Shown: positions 41,249-51,343 of the stretch, one piece after another | Position numbering within the stretch: the first letter of the stretch is position 1 | Layout: each line of letters starts with the position of its first letter | From: Phymatolithon calcareum | Taxonomy: Eukaryota > Rhodophyta > Florideophyceae > Hapalidiales | Assembly (NCBI GenBank): GCA_977006965.1 | Contig: OZ345368.1 | Location: 310,001 to 374,000, forward strand | Direction of reading: 5' to 3' | DNA length: 64,000 nt | The notes under the pieces: generated by a model | Told to the model about the DNA's origin: nothing | The model's database searches: none | Seen by the model: only the letters and a program-made list of their open reading frames with translations | Program-made: the position numbers and the translations under genes

Positions 41249-43375
41249 ATGGCGCCTGCGCTCACACGTCCCCCGAAGCGACGGAGGACAAATAGCGGTG
41301 CACCTGTTGGCGGTGACCAGGTGGGCATACTGCCTGTGAATGAGCACGCGGACTCCATCGCGGAGGCATTGGACAAGAGCGATATTCTCTTGCTCATCGG
41401 TGAAACAGGGTCTGGAAAGACAACACAGCTTCCGCAGCAACTGCTCGCGCGCTCACCGAACGCCCGCGTCGTCGTCACGCAGCCGCGTCGTGTCGCCGCC
41501 ATCGCGGTCGCCACTCGAGTCGCTGAGGAACAGCGTACACAGCTCGGTGAACGCGTTGGCTACGCCGTTCGATTCGATGACCGTTCCTCGTCTGACACTC
41601 GCATTCGATACGTCACAGATGGTGTCTTACTTCGTGAGGCACTGTCGAACGACGGACTGAACCGATATTCGCATGTCGTTGTCGATGAGGTCCATGAACG
41701 GTCTGTGAATACGGATATTGTGCTCGGTGTAGTTAAGCGTGCGTTGCTCGCTGCACGGAAGAGGAGGGAGAGACTGCCTTTCAAGCTTGTGATCATGTCG
41801 GCCACAACTGATGCTCAGAAAATGGTCGACTTTTTTCAGATGAAGCAGAAACTATCTCTTTCCGTCTTGCGTGTGCCTGGTCGGCTGCATCCCGTGGAGA
41901 CAATGTACACTGCGGAGCCTGTGTCTGATTTTATCGATGGTGCCGTCACTGCAGCGTTGCAAGTGCATGTCGACTATGCATTTCCCGGTGATGTTCTTGT
42001 CTTTTTACCCGGTCAAGACGAAATTCTTTCCGCCGTATCACTACTGCAAGAACGTGTGCAGCGCTACTTGCCACCCAGTCAGCAAAAGTCAATTCACATT
42101 CACTCCCTCTTTGCGTCGTTGCCACAAACAGACCAAATGCGTGCCATTGCTCCGCTAGTAGAAGCGCAGCGTATGAACACACGGAAGGTTATCTTCGCGA
42201 CCAATATTGCCGAAACAAGTATTACAATCCCTGGCATCAAGTATGTGATCGACAGCGGATTGGCAAAAGTTCGCGGCATTCATGCTGCGAAGGGTGTACA
42301 CGCCGATGTTCTCCGTCTAGCCCCAATTTCTCAAGCACAGGCCGAGCAGCGTAAAGGACGCGCGGGTCGTGTGTCAGCCGGCTATGTATTCCGCCTTTAC
42401 ACTTCAGCTTTATTCAAATCTCTCCCTGCCTTTCCGGTCCCGGAAATACTTCGAGTAGATGCCGCGGCATCATTATTGCAAATTACAGCTCTTGGCTGTT
42501 GCTCCGGGGAGGGAGCTGCCAGTATGCTGCGCACATTCCCGTTTGTCGATCACCCGCCGCGCCGCGCCAAGGAGCGTGGACTGGAAACTTTGGTGTTACT
42601 CGGCGCCTTGGATGAGAGTATGGGACTGACGGAAACCGGGCGACTTATGGCTCAAATTCCGGTTAACCCGAATCTTGCTCGCGCGTTGTTGGAATCTGCA
42701 CGTCTCGGATGCATTGACGCTGTTGTCTCCGCAGCCGCCATGTTGTCCGTGGAGGGATCTGTGTTCCTCTCTCCGCCCGCCAGACGCGAAGCCGCTCGTG
42801 CGGCGCATCGTCGATTCGCAAGTGCACATGGGGACACGATCGCGCTCGTCAATGCGCTCGATGCTTTTGTCGGGACGGAAGGAAATGCGAGACGTGTAGA
42901 ATTCTGTCGTGACCATTTTCTCAATTTTCGATCGCTGTCTGCGGCGCTAAGCGTGCGTGAGCAGCTCCGTGGCATTTTGGGCAAGGAAGACGTTGTAAGA
43001 TGGGCAGCGACACCTCCTGCGGCAGGACGCGAGGCGAGTGTTGGTGTAGGCGTGATGGAGGAAATCGCAGAGGCAGACAGAGAAGAACTGGTGTTGAGGT
43101 GCATTGTTGCCGGCTTTTTCAGGAACGTTGCCAAGCGTTCGGAAGATGGAAAGTATAAGCTTTTGAGTGCAGGAGGGGTGGCGGATACCAGTGTTGATAT
43201 TCATCCGTCCTCAGTTCTTCGGAATAGGAGACGGGGAAAGGGACCGGAGATTGTGGTGTATGATGAATTGGTTGTCACGAGCAAGCCGTACTTGCGCAAC
43301 GTTGTACGCGTCAAAATTGAATGGCTTTGGCAGCATAGCAATGGCTTCTTTTCCAAAACTGGTGGCGGATTATAA
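41249..43375 (+). CDS. DEAH/RHA-type RNA helicase, DHX33-like
   Basis: 708 residues from ATG 41249 (MAPALTRPPKRRRTN); the basic start may be a nuclear localisation signal. Motif I GETGSGKT (51-58), TQPRRVAA (Ia, 77-84), motif II DEVH (146-149, where most of the family has DEAH), SATTDA (184-189) and motif VI QRKGRAGR. A helicase-associated region and a C-terminal OB-fold domain follow (VDIHPSSVL ... VVYDELVVTSK). Length and motif context (RVGYAVRFDD, IRYVTDGVLLREA) match DHX33, a factor in ribosomal RNA synthesis and ribosome biogenesis. Intact, uninterrupted and likely a single-copy host gene. Confidence 0.92.
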   Translation: MAPALTRPPKRRRTNSGAPVGGDQVGILPVNEHADSIAEALDKSDILLLIGETGSGKTTQLPQQLLARSPNARVVVTQPRRVAAIAVATRVAEEQRTQLGERVGYAVRFDDRSSSDTRIRYVTDGVLLREALSNDGLNRYSHVVVDEVHERSVNTDIVLGVVKRALLAARKRRERLPFKLVIMSATTDAQKMVDFFQMKQKLSLSVLRVPGRLHPVETMYTAEPVSDFIDGAVTAALQVHVDYAFPGDVLVFLPGQDEILSAVSLLQERVQRYLPPSQQKSIHIHSLFASLPQTDQMRAIAPLVEAQRMNTRKVIFATNIAETSITIPGIKYVIDSGLAKVRGIHAAKGVHADVLRLAPISQAQAEQRKGRAGRVSAGYVFRLYTSALFKSLPAFPVPEILRVDAAASLLQITALGCCSGEGAASMLRTFPFVDHPPRRAKERGLETLVLLGALDESMGLTETGRLMAQIPVNPNLARALLESARLGCIDAVVSAAAMLSVEGSVFLSPPARREAARAAHRRFASAHGDTIALVNALDAFVGTEGNARRVEFCRDHFLNFRSLSAALSVREQLRGILGKEDVVRWAATPPAAGREASVGVGVMEEIAEADREELVLRCIVAGFFRNVAKRSEDGKYKLLSAGGVADTSVDIHPSSVLRNRRRGKGPEIVVYDELVVTSKPYLRNVVRVKIEWLWQHSNGFFSKTGGGL

Positions 43376-43755
43376 AATATGCTCCATCTGGGCGAAGAAT
43401 GCAAGGAATGAAATTTTACATGTTTGAGCTTTGCATTGATACGGCTGTCTTGTGGCACACAAGTATCGTGTGGCAGTATTGTTTTTCTTCGGCACCTGTG
43501 TTTTCGGGTCCACATTTCACGCAAGCAACTCGATGACTGAGAAGCCTGGCCTTTTCCATCTGAACTTATCCATGAACTACATGAGCAAAATTTGACGAAG
43601 AAAGGCGTGAGGAGACATTTTGAAAAACAAACCGTCCTTACATTGTCCATGAGCTTGGCCCACATCAATCGTTTTCGGAATGCCGCGAAAACAAATATTT
43701 CGATTCCGCATTTTGCGTTCGAGCAAATCTCTGGCCAAACTCTTTCGCTCGTCTT
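43376..43755. other. short intergenic region
   Basis: Convergent 3' ends of the helicase gene and the minus-strand gene at 43756. Nothing else seen. Confidence 0.4.
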
Positions 43756-44905
43756 CTAGCCCGAGGACTTCCTCGAATGCTCCGTCCAGCCCACAGTGTT
43801 AGCCGAACAATCGACTTGGCCCCGCCAACGATGGGTCCGAAATGAAGCTCCCTCTCTCCGCTTTCGGTCACCCCAAACAAAAAAATTTCTTGCGCTCGGT
43901 TCCAAGCATTCATCCCCGAAAGCCTCCGCTCTTAGTCGGTCGCACACAGCTGGCGTCGAAAAGTCAGGCATCGCATTTCCACCTCGCCTCAGCACCGCCC
44001 ACAGTACTGCAAGGCATCCATTAGCCAACCACCAACGTGGATTGATCACCAAAATGGAATACTGCTTGCCATTTTGAACTCTTCCTTTTACCCCTCGACG
44101 ACAGAAGGGCCGGTCGCGCATCGTAGCCTCTGCGACAAGAGCTCGTCTAATTTGCGCTCGCAAAAAGGCACTGTTTGCTGAAAGCGCTCGCCGTAAAATC
44201 TCCAGACTTCTTGGCGCGAATCCATCAATACCTGTGATCTTCACGGCTTGGGTAACATTTCCGATCCAGAAAAGTCTCGTCGACCTTTTCACCAAGTGTG
44301 TACAGAGAACGGCGTCACTGGCTTTTGGAATTCCAGACGAAGTAATCGCAGCATCTAGCGAGACATCACATGTTTTCCCCCGCGGGTCATTGCCGGAACA
44401 TTTGTCACCACTATAATCTCCGTTGTAGCAGAAATCCGCATGATGCAAGATACTGGGATTCACAGCGTTCCAACACCGGAACGTTCTCGATCCATGCAAA
44501 ATCTTATTCCCCTCCAACTTTGCGTCGGCCCACGATGGAACGGCCGCTTGCTGTCTCACGCATAAGGTGAATTATACCTTCTCTCGAGTTGAGCAATCCT
44601 GCAAGGCCAATTTTTCTGTCACATGTGAAAACGGTTGCAGGCGAAGTGGCTTCCCAGGTTCGCACCTCAAACGCGCCTTGATTGAGCAGGAAGACAAGGA
44701 CTGCTAGAAGCACCGCAAAGGCGCTGCGAAACGAGGTGTGCGCGGAAGAATGCCAGACAATAGGGAGACGGAGAAGTCCCCATTTCCTCTGCACTTCAAA
44801 GTAACCGTCGCGGCGAAGCAAGGCGGAGCGGGAGATGTCGAGATAGCGCTGCGGGTCGAGCCAAGGGATATATGAATACAGAAGAAGCTCGAGCAAAGAC
44901 TTCAT
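43756..44905 (-). pseudogene. unknown protein, two overlapping frames (frameshift or short intron)
   Basis: Minus strand. Frame 1 (44905-44504, 133 codons) starts MKSLLELLLYSYIPWLDPQR and has one membrane segment AFAVLLAVLVFLL, ending in VFTCDRKIGLAGLLNSRE. Frame 2 (to 43756) takes over at about 44560 without its own ATG and continues for some 267 codons (WADAKLEGNKILHG, a Cys-rich stretch FCYNGDYSGDKCSGNDPRGKT, a second hydrophobic stretch GCLAVLWAVL). The seamless handover suggests one gene broken by a single frameshift, or a very short intron or sequencing error. No family recognised. It is located in the host gene island next to the helicase. Confidence 0.5.
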
Positions 44906-45479
44906 AACATTGAAGACGAACCACGCATGTTTTTGGGGGCACTTTCATTTCTTTCAGATGACGACCTTTGCCACTGTACCAAGTTTCTGAGAGCAACTGC
45001 TGTGGGGTGCTGGTAGACGGACAGGTAGAATACTGTAGGAGAATGGCATGAAGTTGTCGCAATGGCACATGAACAGGTGTGCTGAGAATCTCGGGATATT
45101 TGGGTCAGTACGTGTGGTGCAGTTATGACTGAAATGGGAAACCTAAAAGAGCCTCCTCTCCAAAACCCTAAATCAGATTCCCGTAGAGTACGGTAAATCT
45201 GTGCTGCGAAGATGCATGCGTCCATTGGATTCTTAAGTTCGTCAAAGCTACCGTTCTCAGTGATTGTACTGGCACACCGGTCGCCCGAATAAATGTCAAG
45301 ATCATGCTAGCGTTGCTGAGGCAGCGCAGAAGATTTTGAAAACAGGTCTGAGGCAGAGCAAAGGTTTCCATATGGAGAGGTCGTATTGAACGAGTTTGGT
45401 TGTAAGGCACAGTAGACATAATAACCTTTTTCTTTTAAATTGGCGCCCCTGACTGAAGTATCTGAACTTACAACTCAAG
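44906..45479. other. no gene recognised
   Basis: Only short frames without recognisable features. Confidence 0.35.
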
Positions 45480-45620
45480 TTTAGCTGGCACAACTCGGAC
45501 AAGAAATATACACTTAGAATCTACCATCTCGAGTTCGCCGACGATGTCGCCCTGTAGACCCATGCGGATTACCTCGCTAACGGCGCACTTCCACTGAACA
45601 GGATCTTACCATATTGCGTA
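45480..45620 (+). pseudogene. short LINE reverse transcriptase fragment
   Basis: Encodes YHLEFADDVAL followed by a stop; this is the reverse transcriptase active-site motif as in RTE-like LINEs. Too short to assign to a family, and no ends are visible. Confidence 0.5.
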
Positions 45621-45779
45621 TCATTTCCTGTAATCTGGAGCACAGTCAACTGCGAACATAGCATTTGAAGCATTACGTGGAAACTAGCAATGGACCAAAG
45701 ATTTAGAACTACTGTTTACCAACCAGAAGGGTATACATACCAGGCCTACGCCCCCAGGTATTGAGAATAAAGGTATTAG

Positions 45780-45844
45780 TTTATCAATTCGTTGAAGGAA
45801 ACGTTTGGCCCAACGTGGGAGGACGACGCTGATCCCGTGAATCT
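45780..45844 (+). pseudogene. presumed hAT plus copy, leftmost flank
   Basis: Left flank of the LINE-A insertion at 45845. It shares the 13-bp target duplication with 46539-46551, beyond which hAT coding sequence is recognisable, so it was continuous with that hAT copy. Confidence 0.45.
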
Positions 45845-46538
45845 TGTTTTCGGGACATATGCCCAGAACCGCCATGGTAGAATGCGAGTTCTGTGCCGAC
45901 TAAAACCACCAGCCATGAGGAGCAGACACGAAGCAGACAGGTTTTCTGTGAGTCTAGTGAGACAAAAGAAGCGCCTCGATGAGGCAGATGAGTATTCTGG
46001 GAGAGATGAAGACATTAAGGAGGCAACCAAGGACATAGAGTGCCTCAAGAAAAATGAAGATCTGCAGTAAGCTCTCGATAAAGCCGAGGAGGGCTCAGTC
46101 TCAAAGAACGGGCGACGAAAAGAAATAATTGAGTTATGGGCAAACGAAGAAGAGGGCAGATCGCTCGAGATACCAACTGATTCGAACAATCTAACGGTCG
46201 TTCTCCGCGTAAGAGAAAGGTTGACACGGTTGCGATGCCTACGGCTGATATTCAACAGAGCACCTCTTTGGAGAAAATCAGTACTAGGTTCATACTTTTG
46301 TGTCACGGCCGTGATTGAGCTGGTCGCACTCCAACGCATTCTATCTTCATCCAAGATTAGTCCTGAAATTGAATATGAATGTAAGCGACTCACTAGAGCA
46401 CTTGTTGGGAGAGAAATACGAATCAATGATATATTGAATAGTCAAACTACGTTAGCTTAGAAAATCGTGCAAAAGCGGCTCTGTTACTCTTGAAGAGAGG
46501 CCTTGGGAGCTTTTAAGATAAATCAACACATATCCCCC
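45845..46538 (+). mobile_element. LINE-A, 5'-truncated copy
   Basis: 694 bp, very similar to 25040-25728. It encodes RMRVLCRLKPPAMR, LRLIFNRAPLWRKSVLGSYF and ECKRLTRALVGREI, with one in-frame stop at 46067-46069. It ends in the LINE-A signature and ATATCCCCC. The target duplication GATCCCGTGAATC lies at 45832-45844 and 46539-46551. Confidence 0.92.
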
Positions 46539-46820
46539 GATCCCGTGAATCGGTCGACTCGAACTTCCGAGTCTAACGCCCTGATGGAAATTCGTGGGAA
46601 CCGCGAGAATCAAGGGGCTTATCGATAATTCATACAATGGCACTGCCATTGTCCCTACGACAAGGCTATGTTCGATTGGATTTACCTCATAGTCAACAAA
46701 AACGTCCCTATCGTATGGGCTGAAGACGCAAATTTGCGTCTTCAACCCATATATACGCGCCTTTTCCAGGCATATGCCTGTTTTGTCACCTAAGAAAGAG
46801 GTAATATTAGAGCTCACAAA
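46539..46820 (+). pseudogene. hAT transposase copy 1 (plus), N-terminal half remnant
   Basis: In frame: KAMFDWIYLIVNKNVPIVWA, then PKKEVILELTK just before the LINE-B insertion. The first segment matches the region after the BED zinc finger in hAT transposases and the corresponding stretch of the other copy here (EKAMYQYIDIIISLSLPISY, minus strand near 59.1 kb). The ELTK codons are completed at 51945 (KLVENEISKEL) once LINE-B is removed. Confidence 0.7.
46714..46751. repeat. near-perfect 38-bp palindrome in hAT coding remnant
   Basis: GAAGACGCAAATTTGCGTCTTC is a perfect core (split here: GAAGACGCAAA followed by its complement); the arms extend to 46714 and 46751 with one mismatch. Two smaller palindromes lie close by (46641-46656 around GGCACTGCC; CAGGCATATGCCTG at 46768-46781). 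Confidence 0.85.
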
Positions 46821-46887
46821 GGTCGCACGGGTTCCGTTTCGACGTAGGGCGGCTGGATTCCGAGGTACAAAACACCTGGGAGACAAA

Positions 46888-47754
46888 ATGGAATCCAACC
46901 CAGAACTTTGTTCAAATTTGGATACCCTAAGGGTATCTCATACCTGCCCAATCGGACACACACCTGCCTTCTCTCCCGTTGTCCGACAACGGACGCACTG
47001 GTCAAGGCTCATCCTCCTCCGATCGGGAGACGTCGAGACAAACCCAGGTCAGCTTCGACTTTTGCAGCTCAATTGTCGGTCTGTGCGCAAAGCAGGGCGC
47101 GCTGCGCAACTTTCCAAAATCGCTCACGACACCAAGGCGGACATATTGCTGTTGTCCGAGACTTGGCTTCGACCTAAGGACACCCCGCCGCGTATTACCG
47201 GCTTCGGACTCGTCAACCGCGCTGACAGAGATGACGCAACTCTACTAGGTGGCGGCGTCATGACTTATGCACGAGTTGGGCTCCCGGTAACATACCGAGA
47301 CACAAAGCGCGACAACAAGGCGAAAGTGGCTGAGTTTGACGTGCGCCTTGGTAGATCTGGGAGGTCTATTCCGGTATCGCACTTCTATATTTCTCCTGTT
47401 GCAACAGGCCACTTCAACTGGCACGAAATGGTGAGAAAGGATTCGATGCTGTTTGGGGACTGCAATATTCACGGCTCTTGGGATATTGAAAACTATGACC
47501 CAAGCAAATCGAAAGTTTTGGAAGAGTACCTAGAAGAAACCGGACGGGTAGTGCTCAATGACGGGTCACCGACTCTAGTCTCCCCAAACGGCCAGTCGGC
47601 AGTCGACATCACAGCATGCATAGGGGCATACATGGTAGAATGTCAGTGGGAAGCTCAGCCACTCACGTTCAGTGACCACAGACCCATCCTGGTCACTATT
47701 GACCCTTTGCACCAACAGCTAGAACGCTTCGGTCGGGCTCGATGGTCCCTGTAA
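46888..47754 (+). pseudogene. LINE-B 2A-like leader and APE-type endonuclease
   Basis: The frame is open from 46774, but the first 15 or so codons are flanking hAT DNA; the first methionine inside LINE-B is at 46888. About 46 residues on comes SGDVETNPGQ (47023-47052), a 2A-like sequence whose last residue is Gln instead of Pro. The endonuclease follows: LQLNCRSVRKAGRAAQ, LLLSETWL, SHFYISP, GDCNIHGSWD, SAVDITACIG and FSDHRPILVTID, with all the usual catalytic motifs. The frame breaks shortly after. Confidence 0.88.
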
Positions 47755-49240
47755 CATGCGACTGGGAAAATTTTTCCAAAAAGGTGGATGAAAAGATTCG
47801 CGATTGGTCTGAGAGCCAAAGCAAAATTGACATGGACAACAGACGTTTCGTAAGGCTGTTTTAGCTGGAGCAAAAACACGCCATACCGCGCGGAAATCTT
47901 CGTGGAAAGATTTGGTGGACCGATGCGTGCGCAACAGCCGTCGAAGAAAGACGAAAAGCGGTCGAAACTTACGAGCGCGACCCGTCGCCTGAGTCTCTCG
48001 CGGTTCTTGGAGAAGTACGAGCTAATAAGGACATTATCATAGCTTCAGCGAAGCGGAAGTGCTGGCGCGACCTGACGTCAACGGTCAAGACGGATGGAAA
48101 GGGCTGGAAGCTGCTGACTGCAATCGAGGGCAAACGTCGTGCGAGGGTAACTATAGTAAAGGATTGCCGAAAGTCTGACCAAAGCATGGCCGACGAGATC
48201 GTAAAGGGATATGTCGCCAAAAACCGCAACAAAGTTAAGGCCCAAGACCTGAAGTGGCAATGGCACTACATGCATGCTTTAGTAAAGGCGCGAAAAGAAT
48301 TGGCATGCGGTCCTGAATTTTCTACTCGCGAGCTCACAGCAGCCATAAGTGCAATGCCAACTGTGATAATACAAAATGGGACAGTTCCCGACCCCCTTTG
48401 ACAGCGTGTACACGTGGACACGCTGTCCGAATCCCGCGAAACTTCTAGTTAGCGACGCGCTAGCCACGTGTCCAGCGCTTAGGTAGCATAGCACTTAACC
48501 GCCGTCGTCGGCGAGGGAATAAACCAACAAGGGGTTTTCGGAAGCACACACACGCTCGACTGGCTCAGCCACCGTCAAGGCTCCCAAGGGATTTAGGACC
48601 CAGGGCTCGTCAACGACCGCCGTTCTGACCCCACTGAGTGTGTGTTTCTGAGGGAAACCCCTGTGTTTCCACTTTTGCTACGTCGCCTGCGACTTACCGG
48701 CTTGCCTCACCGCGTCACCTTTGACGTTGATCGGCTTGCCTACCCCTGTTAAACCCTGCGTAGGGTGATCGCCTCGTGTCTGCCGATCACTACCGCTGTC
48801 CTAGACACTTCGGGGTGTTTACAGTCCACCCCGGCGTCACTTCCACCGTTGGGAGTGACGCCAAACCGCTCTACCACCCGCTTTCTGGCCCACTAACCGT
48901 CTGCCTCAGGTGCACACGGAACGCACGGTCGTTCACTCTGAGCTACCGTCGAACGAGCCGTTTCGTTACACCAACTCGTACTGCAACTGGTCCGGATGCG
49001 GTAGAGGTCGAATTCATTCGCCACCTCTCTCCACTGGCTCAAAGCAATCTCTTGCACCTAGTGAACAGAAGCTGGCGCGAAGGTAATGTACCGGCTGCAT
49101 GGAGAGTGGCGCTTCTTATCGGCATACCAAAACCGAATGATCCAAACGCCATCCGGCCAATTTCATTGCCGTCAATCGTCAACCGTATTGCTGAACGCCT
49201 TATCGGATTACGCTCAAAAGAATGGCTGGAATCGAAACAT
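47755..49240 (+). pseudogene. LINE-B linker and reverse transcriptase N-terminus, broken
   Basis: Linker sequence in shifting frames (WTDACATAVEERRKAVETYE; RDLTSTVKTDGKGWKLLTAI), then FSTRELTAAISAMP up to the solo LTR. Beyond the LTR: TRTATGPDAVEVEFI, NRSWREGNVPAAWRVALLIG and NAIRPISLPSIVNRIAERLI. A frameshift near 49235 separates it from the rest of the reverse transcriptase. Confidence 0.8.
48362..48970. mobile_element. solo LTR (609 bp)
   Basis: Begins TGTGATAATAC, ends GTTTCGTTACA (TG..CA termini with short inverted ends) and is flanked by the 5-bp duplication CCAAC (48357-48361 and 48971-48975). Removing it restores the LINE-B reading SAMP-TRTATGPD. Unrelated to the gypsy-1 repeats or the 256-bp gypsy-2 LTRs, so it marks a third LTR family. 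Confidence 0.93.
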
Positions 49241-51067
49241 CAACGCAAGCAGGATTTAGGCGATATCGCAGCACTCACGAGCATATATCCGCTATGGCAC
49301 AACGTACAGCAGACGCATTCTCCCGCCGGCGTAAATGCGTAGCCCGGTTCGTGGATTTCAGCCCTGCATACGATCGTGTCGTTATTCCCGCGCTACTCGC
49401 AAAAATGGCGGACCTTAATTGCCCTCCAAATATGCTGTGCTGGATGCACTCCTATTTGACGGACCGTCGAGCTCGGGGGAAACACATCAAGACGGTTGGC
49501 CGGTCGCGTGTGCTTGGATGCGGGCTACCACAAGGAAGCTCGTTGTCCCCAAATCTTTGGAACTTGTACATATTGGACTTAGATGTACGCCTTAACGACC
49601 TGGTTCAATTTAGCTTCGCAGACGACACCAGCTTCCATGCCACCGGCAGCACTTGGGAAGATGTCATCTCAAAATTGAATGACGCCGCGCAGATACTATC
49701 CCGTTTATGCGGCCGTTTGCGAATCAAGGTGAACGCGCGGAAATGCAAAGTGCTAGGATTTTCTGCAGGCGGACGGTCACCGCAGGAAATTATTGACGGG
49801 AACGTCAATATCGATGGCGAGACAATAGACGCAGTGACATCATACAAGTTCCTCGGGGTTCATTTCGACCATCGACTGAGCTTCAAAGTGCATTGCCAGG
49901 AAGTGAGCCGGAGACTCCGGTCGAAAACCCGCTTCATACGAGCGCTGAGTGGAACATCTTGGGGCTCGGAATCATCGACGATGGAAGCATTCCGCAAGAG
50001 CTATTGTGAGCCAACGGCACAGTACGGTGCATCAGCTTTCGCTGTACACGGATTCGCCTCTCACATCAAGCACGTAGAAGTCGCACGGAACGAAGCAGCG
50101 CGAGCGGCCAGCGGCTGTCTGAAAGCTACGGCAATCCCCAAGCTTCGGTCACTGACTGGGATGCGTAGCCTGCGAGATAATGGAGAGATGGAAGCAACTC
50201 TTGTCATGGACAAAGCACTTCGACTTCAACCCGATACACCAGTGGCTCGTGAAGCCCAAACTAGTGTGTTGAACTCCAGGCGAAACGCAGGGTCGTGGAG
50301 GGACTCAAGCGCGAATCATCTCGCGGAGAAAGGGATCCTCGCGCTCCCACGCAATGAAATCCATCCACCTATCCAGAAGGACCGCTCTATCAACAGGTTT
50401 CTCACCTTCAAGACTCCTATTTCGGCGAAGGATGACCCAGAGGAGAAACGTACCGCGACAGAAGATTTTATTTTGGAACGCAATGCGTCAGAACCAGCTG
50501 ACATCGAAATATGGACGGACGGAAGTGTCGGAAAAGTACCTCTCGAATTTGTCTGCGATCTGCATCATGGAAAACGGGTCTCCACGAAATGGGATGAAGG
50601 TTGGTACACGGCGACGTTGAGGAAATTCAACCCCACCCAATACCACGATATCGAAGCAGCGAAAAAGTTTGAGGCTCGACACGGCAGGCCCCCGGATGTC
50701 CTCTTGGCCTACGACGACGGAGACGAGTACGCATACGGAACCACCCCAACCGACTCGAAACAGATCGTTATCGCGTGCGAAGAAGATGGTGACACACTCG
50801 AAATGTATCGTACCATCCCATTCCAGGTCGGCGGAGCGGGGATTCTGATATTGCGCGGCGAAGAAATTGTCGTGGAAGCATCGCTGGCCGCTGGAGCTGT
50901 TGGCTCCTCATTCGACGCGGAGGAATTTGCCGCCGTGCAAGCGTTTCAAGCAGCGGCAGACCTACATCTTTCCCGCGGCAGCACCATCAGATGGTTCACC
51001 GACAGTCGCAGTTGCTTAGACGCACTCAACGGGCAACCGCGAATGTTTGGTGACATGGTGCGGAATC
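49222..51067 (+). pseudogene. LINE-B reverse transcriptase core and RNase H (with inserted domain)
   Basis: A long open frame. STQAGFRRYRSTHEHI, FVDFSPAYDRVVIPALLAKM, GLPQGSSLSPNLWNLYI and the intact active site FSFADDTSFHA, then the thumb (TSYKFLGVHFDHRLSF). RNase H starts at IEIWTDGSV (first catalytic Asp), is interrupted by the 100-codon Tudor-like insertion, and continues GGAGILILRGEE and IRWFTDSRSCLDALNGQPR (Asp motif). The frame is cut at 51068 by the reversed LINE-A fragment. Confidence 0.9.
50532..50831 (+). mobile_element. 300-bp in-frame insertion encoding a Tudor-like domain
   Basis: The RNase H reading would be IWTDGSV-GGAGILI; between V and the second G stand 100 extra codons. 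The insertion is flanked by GTCGG at 50527-50531 and 50827-50831, a 5-bp direct repeat of the target-duplication kind. The total gain of 300 bp keeps the frame, with no stop. The encoded segment has RVSTKWDEGWYTATLRKF and, about 30 residues on, VLLAYDDGDEYAYG, the strand pattern of Tudor/Agenet-like domains. The ends show no clear inverted repeats. Confidence 0.75.
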
Positions 51068-51331
51068 GGGGATATATGTTGATTTATTTTTAAAAGCTCC
51101 CAAAGCCTCAAATTGAGTAACAGGGCAGCTTCTCGTTGTTTTCGATACTCATCTCTCTACTCTCCTTCTAATATCTCCTTAATTCGAATTTCTCTCCCTG
51201 TGAGGGCCCGAGTAAGTCTTTTGCATTCATATTCCGTTTCTTGGTCCATCTTCATAGCCCGTATCATACGTTGCAACACGATAAGCTCCACCACAGCACC
51301 AGTCCCAAAGTATTTTGCCAGAATGGATCCT
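51068..51331 (-). mobile_element. LINE-A, 5'-truncated copy inserted in LINE-B
   Basis: 264 bp on the minus strand. The LINE-A 3' signature lies at 51068-51095 (GGGATATATGTTGATTTATT), followed by reversed coding sequence (ETEYECKRLTRALTGREI). The target duplication TGGTGCGGAATC lies at 51056-51067 and 51332-51343. The duplication and the continuing RNase H on both sides prove that LINE-A inserted after LINE-B. Confidence 0.95.
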
Positions 51332-51343
51332 TGGTGCGGAATC

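Noticed and set aside
46640-46781. Palindrome cluster as a LINE-B 5' untranslated structure
   Set aside because: The target duplication at 46809-46820 places the cluster outside LINE-B, in hAT coding remnants.
46774-46820. Methionine at 46774 as the native start of the LINE-B protein
   Set aside because: It lies in flanking hAT DNA, left of the 12-bp target duplication. The internal ATG at 46888 is preferred.
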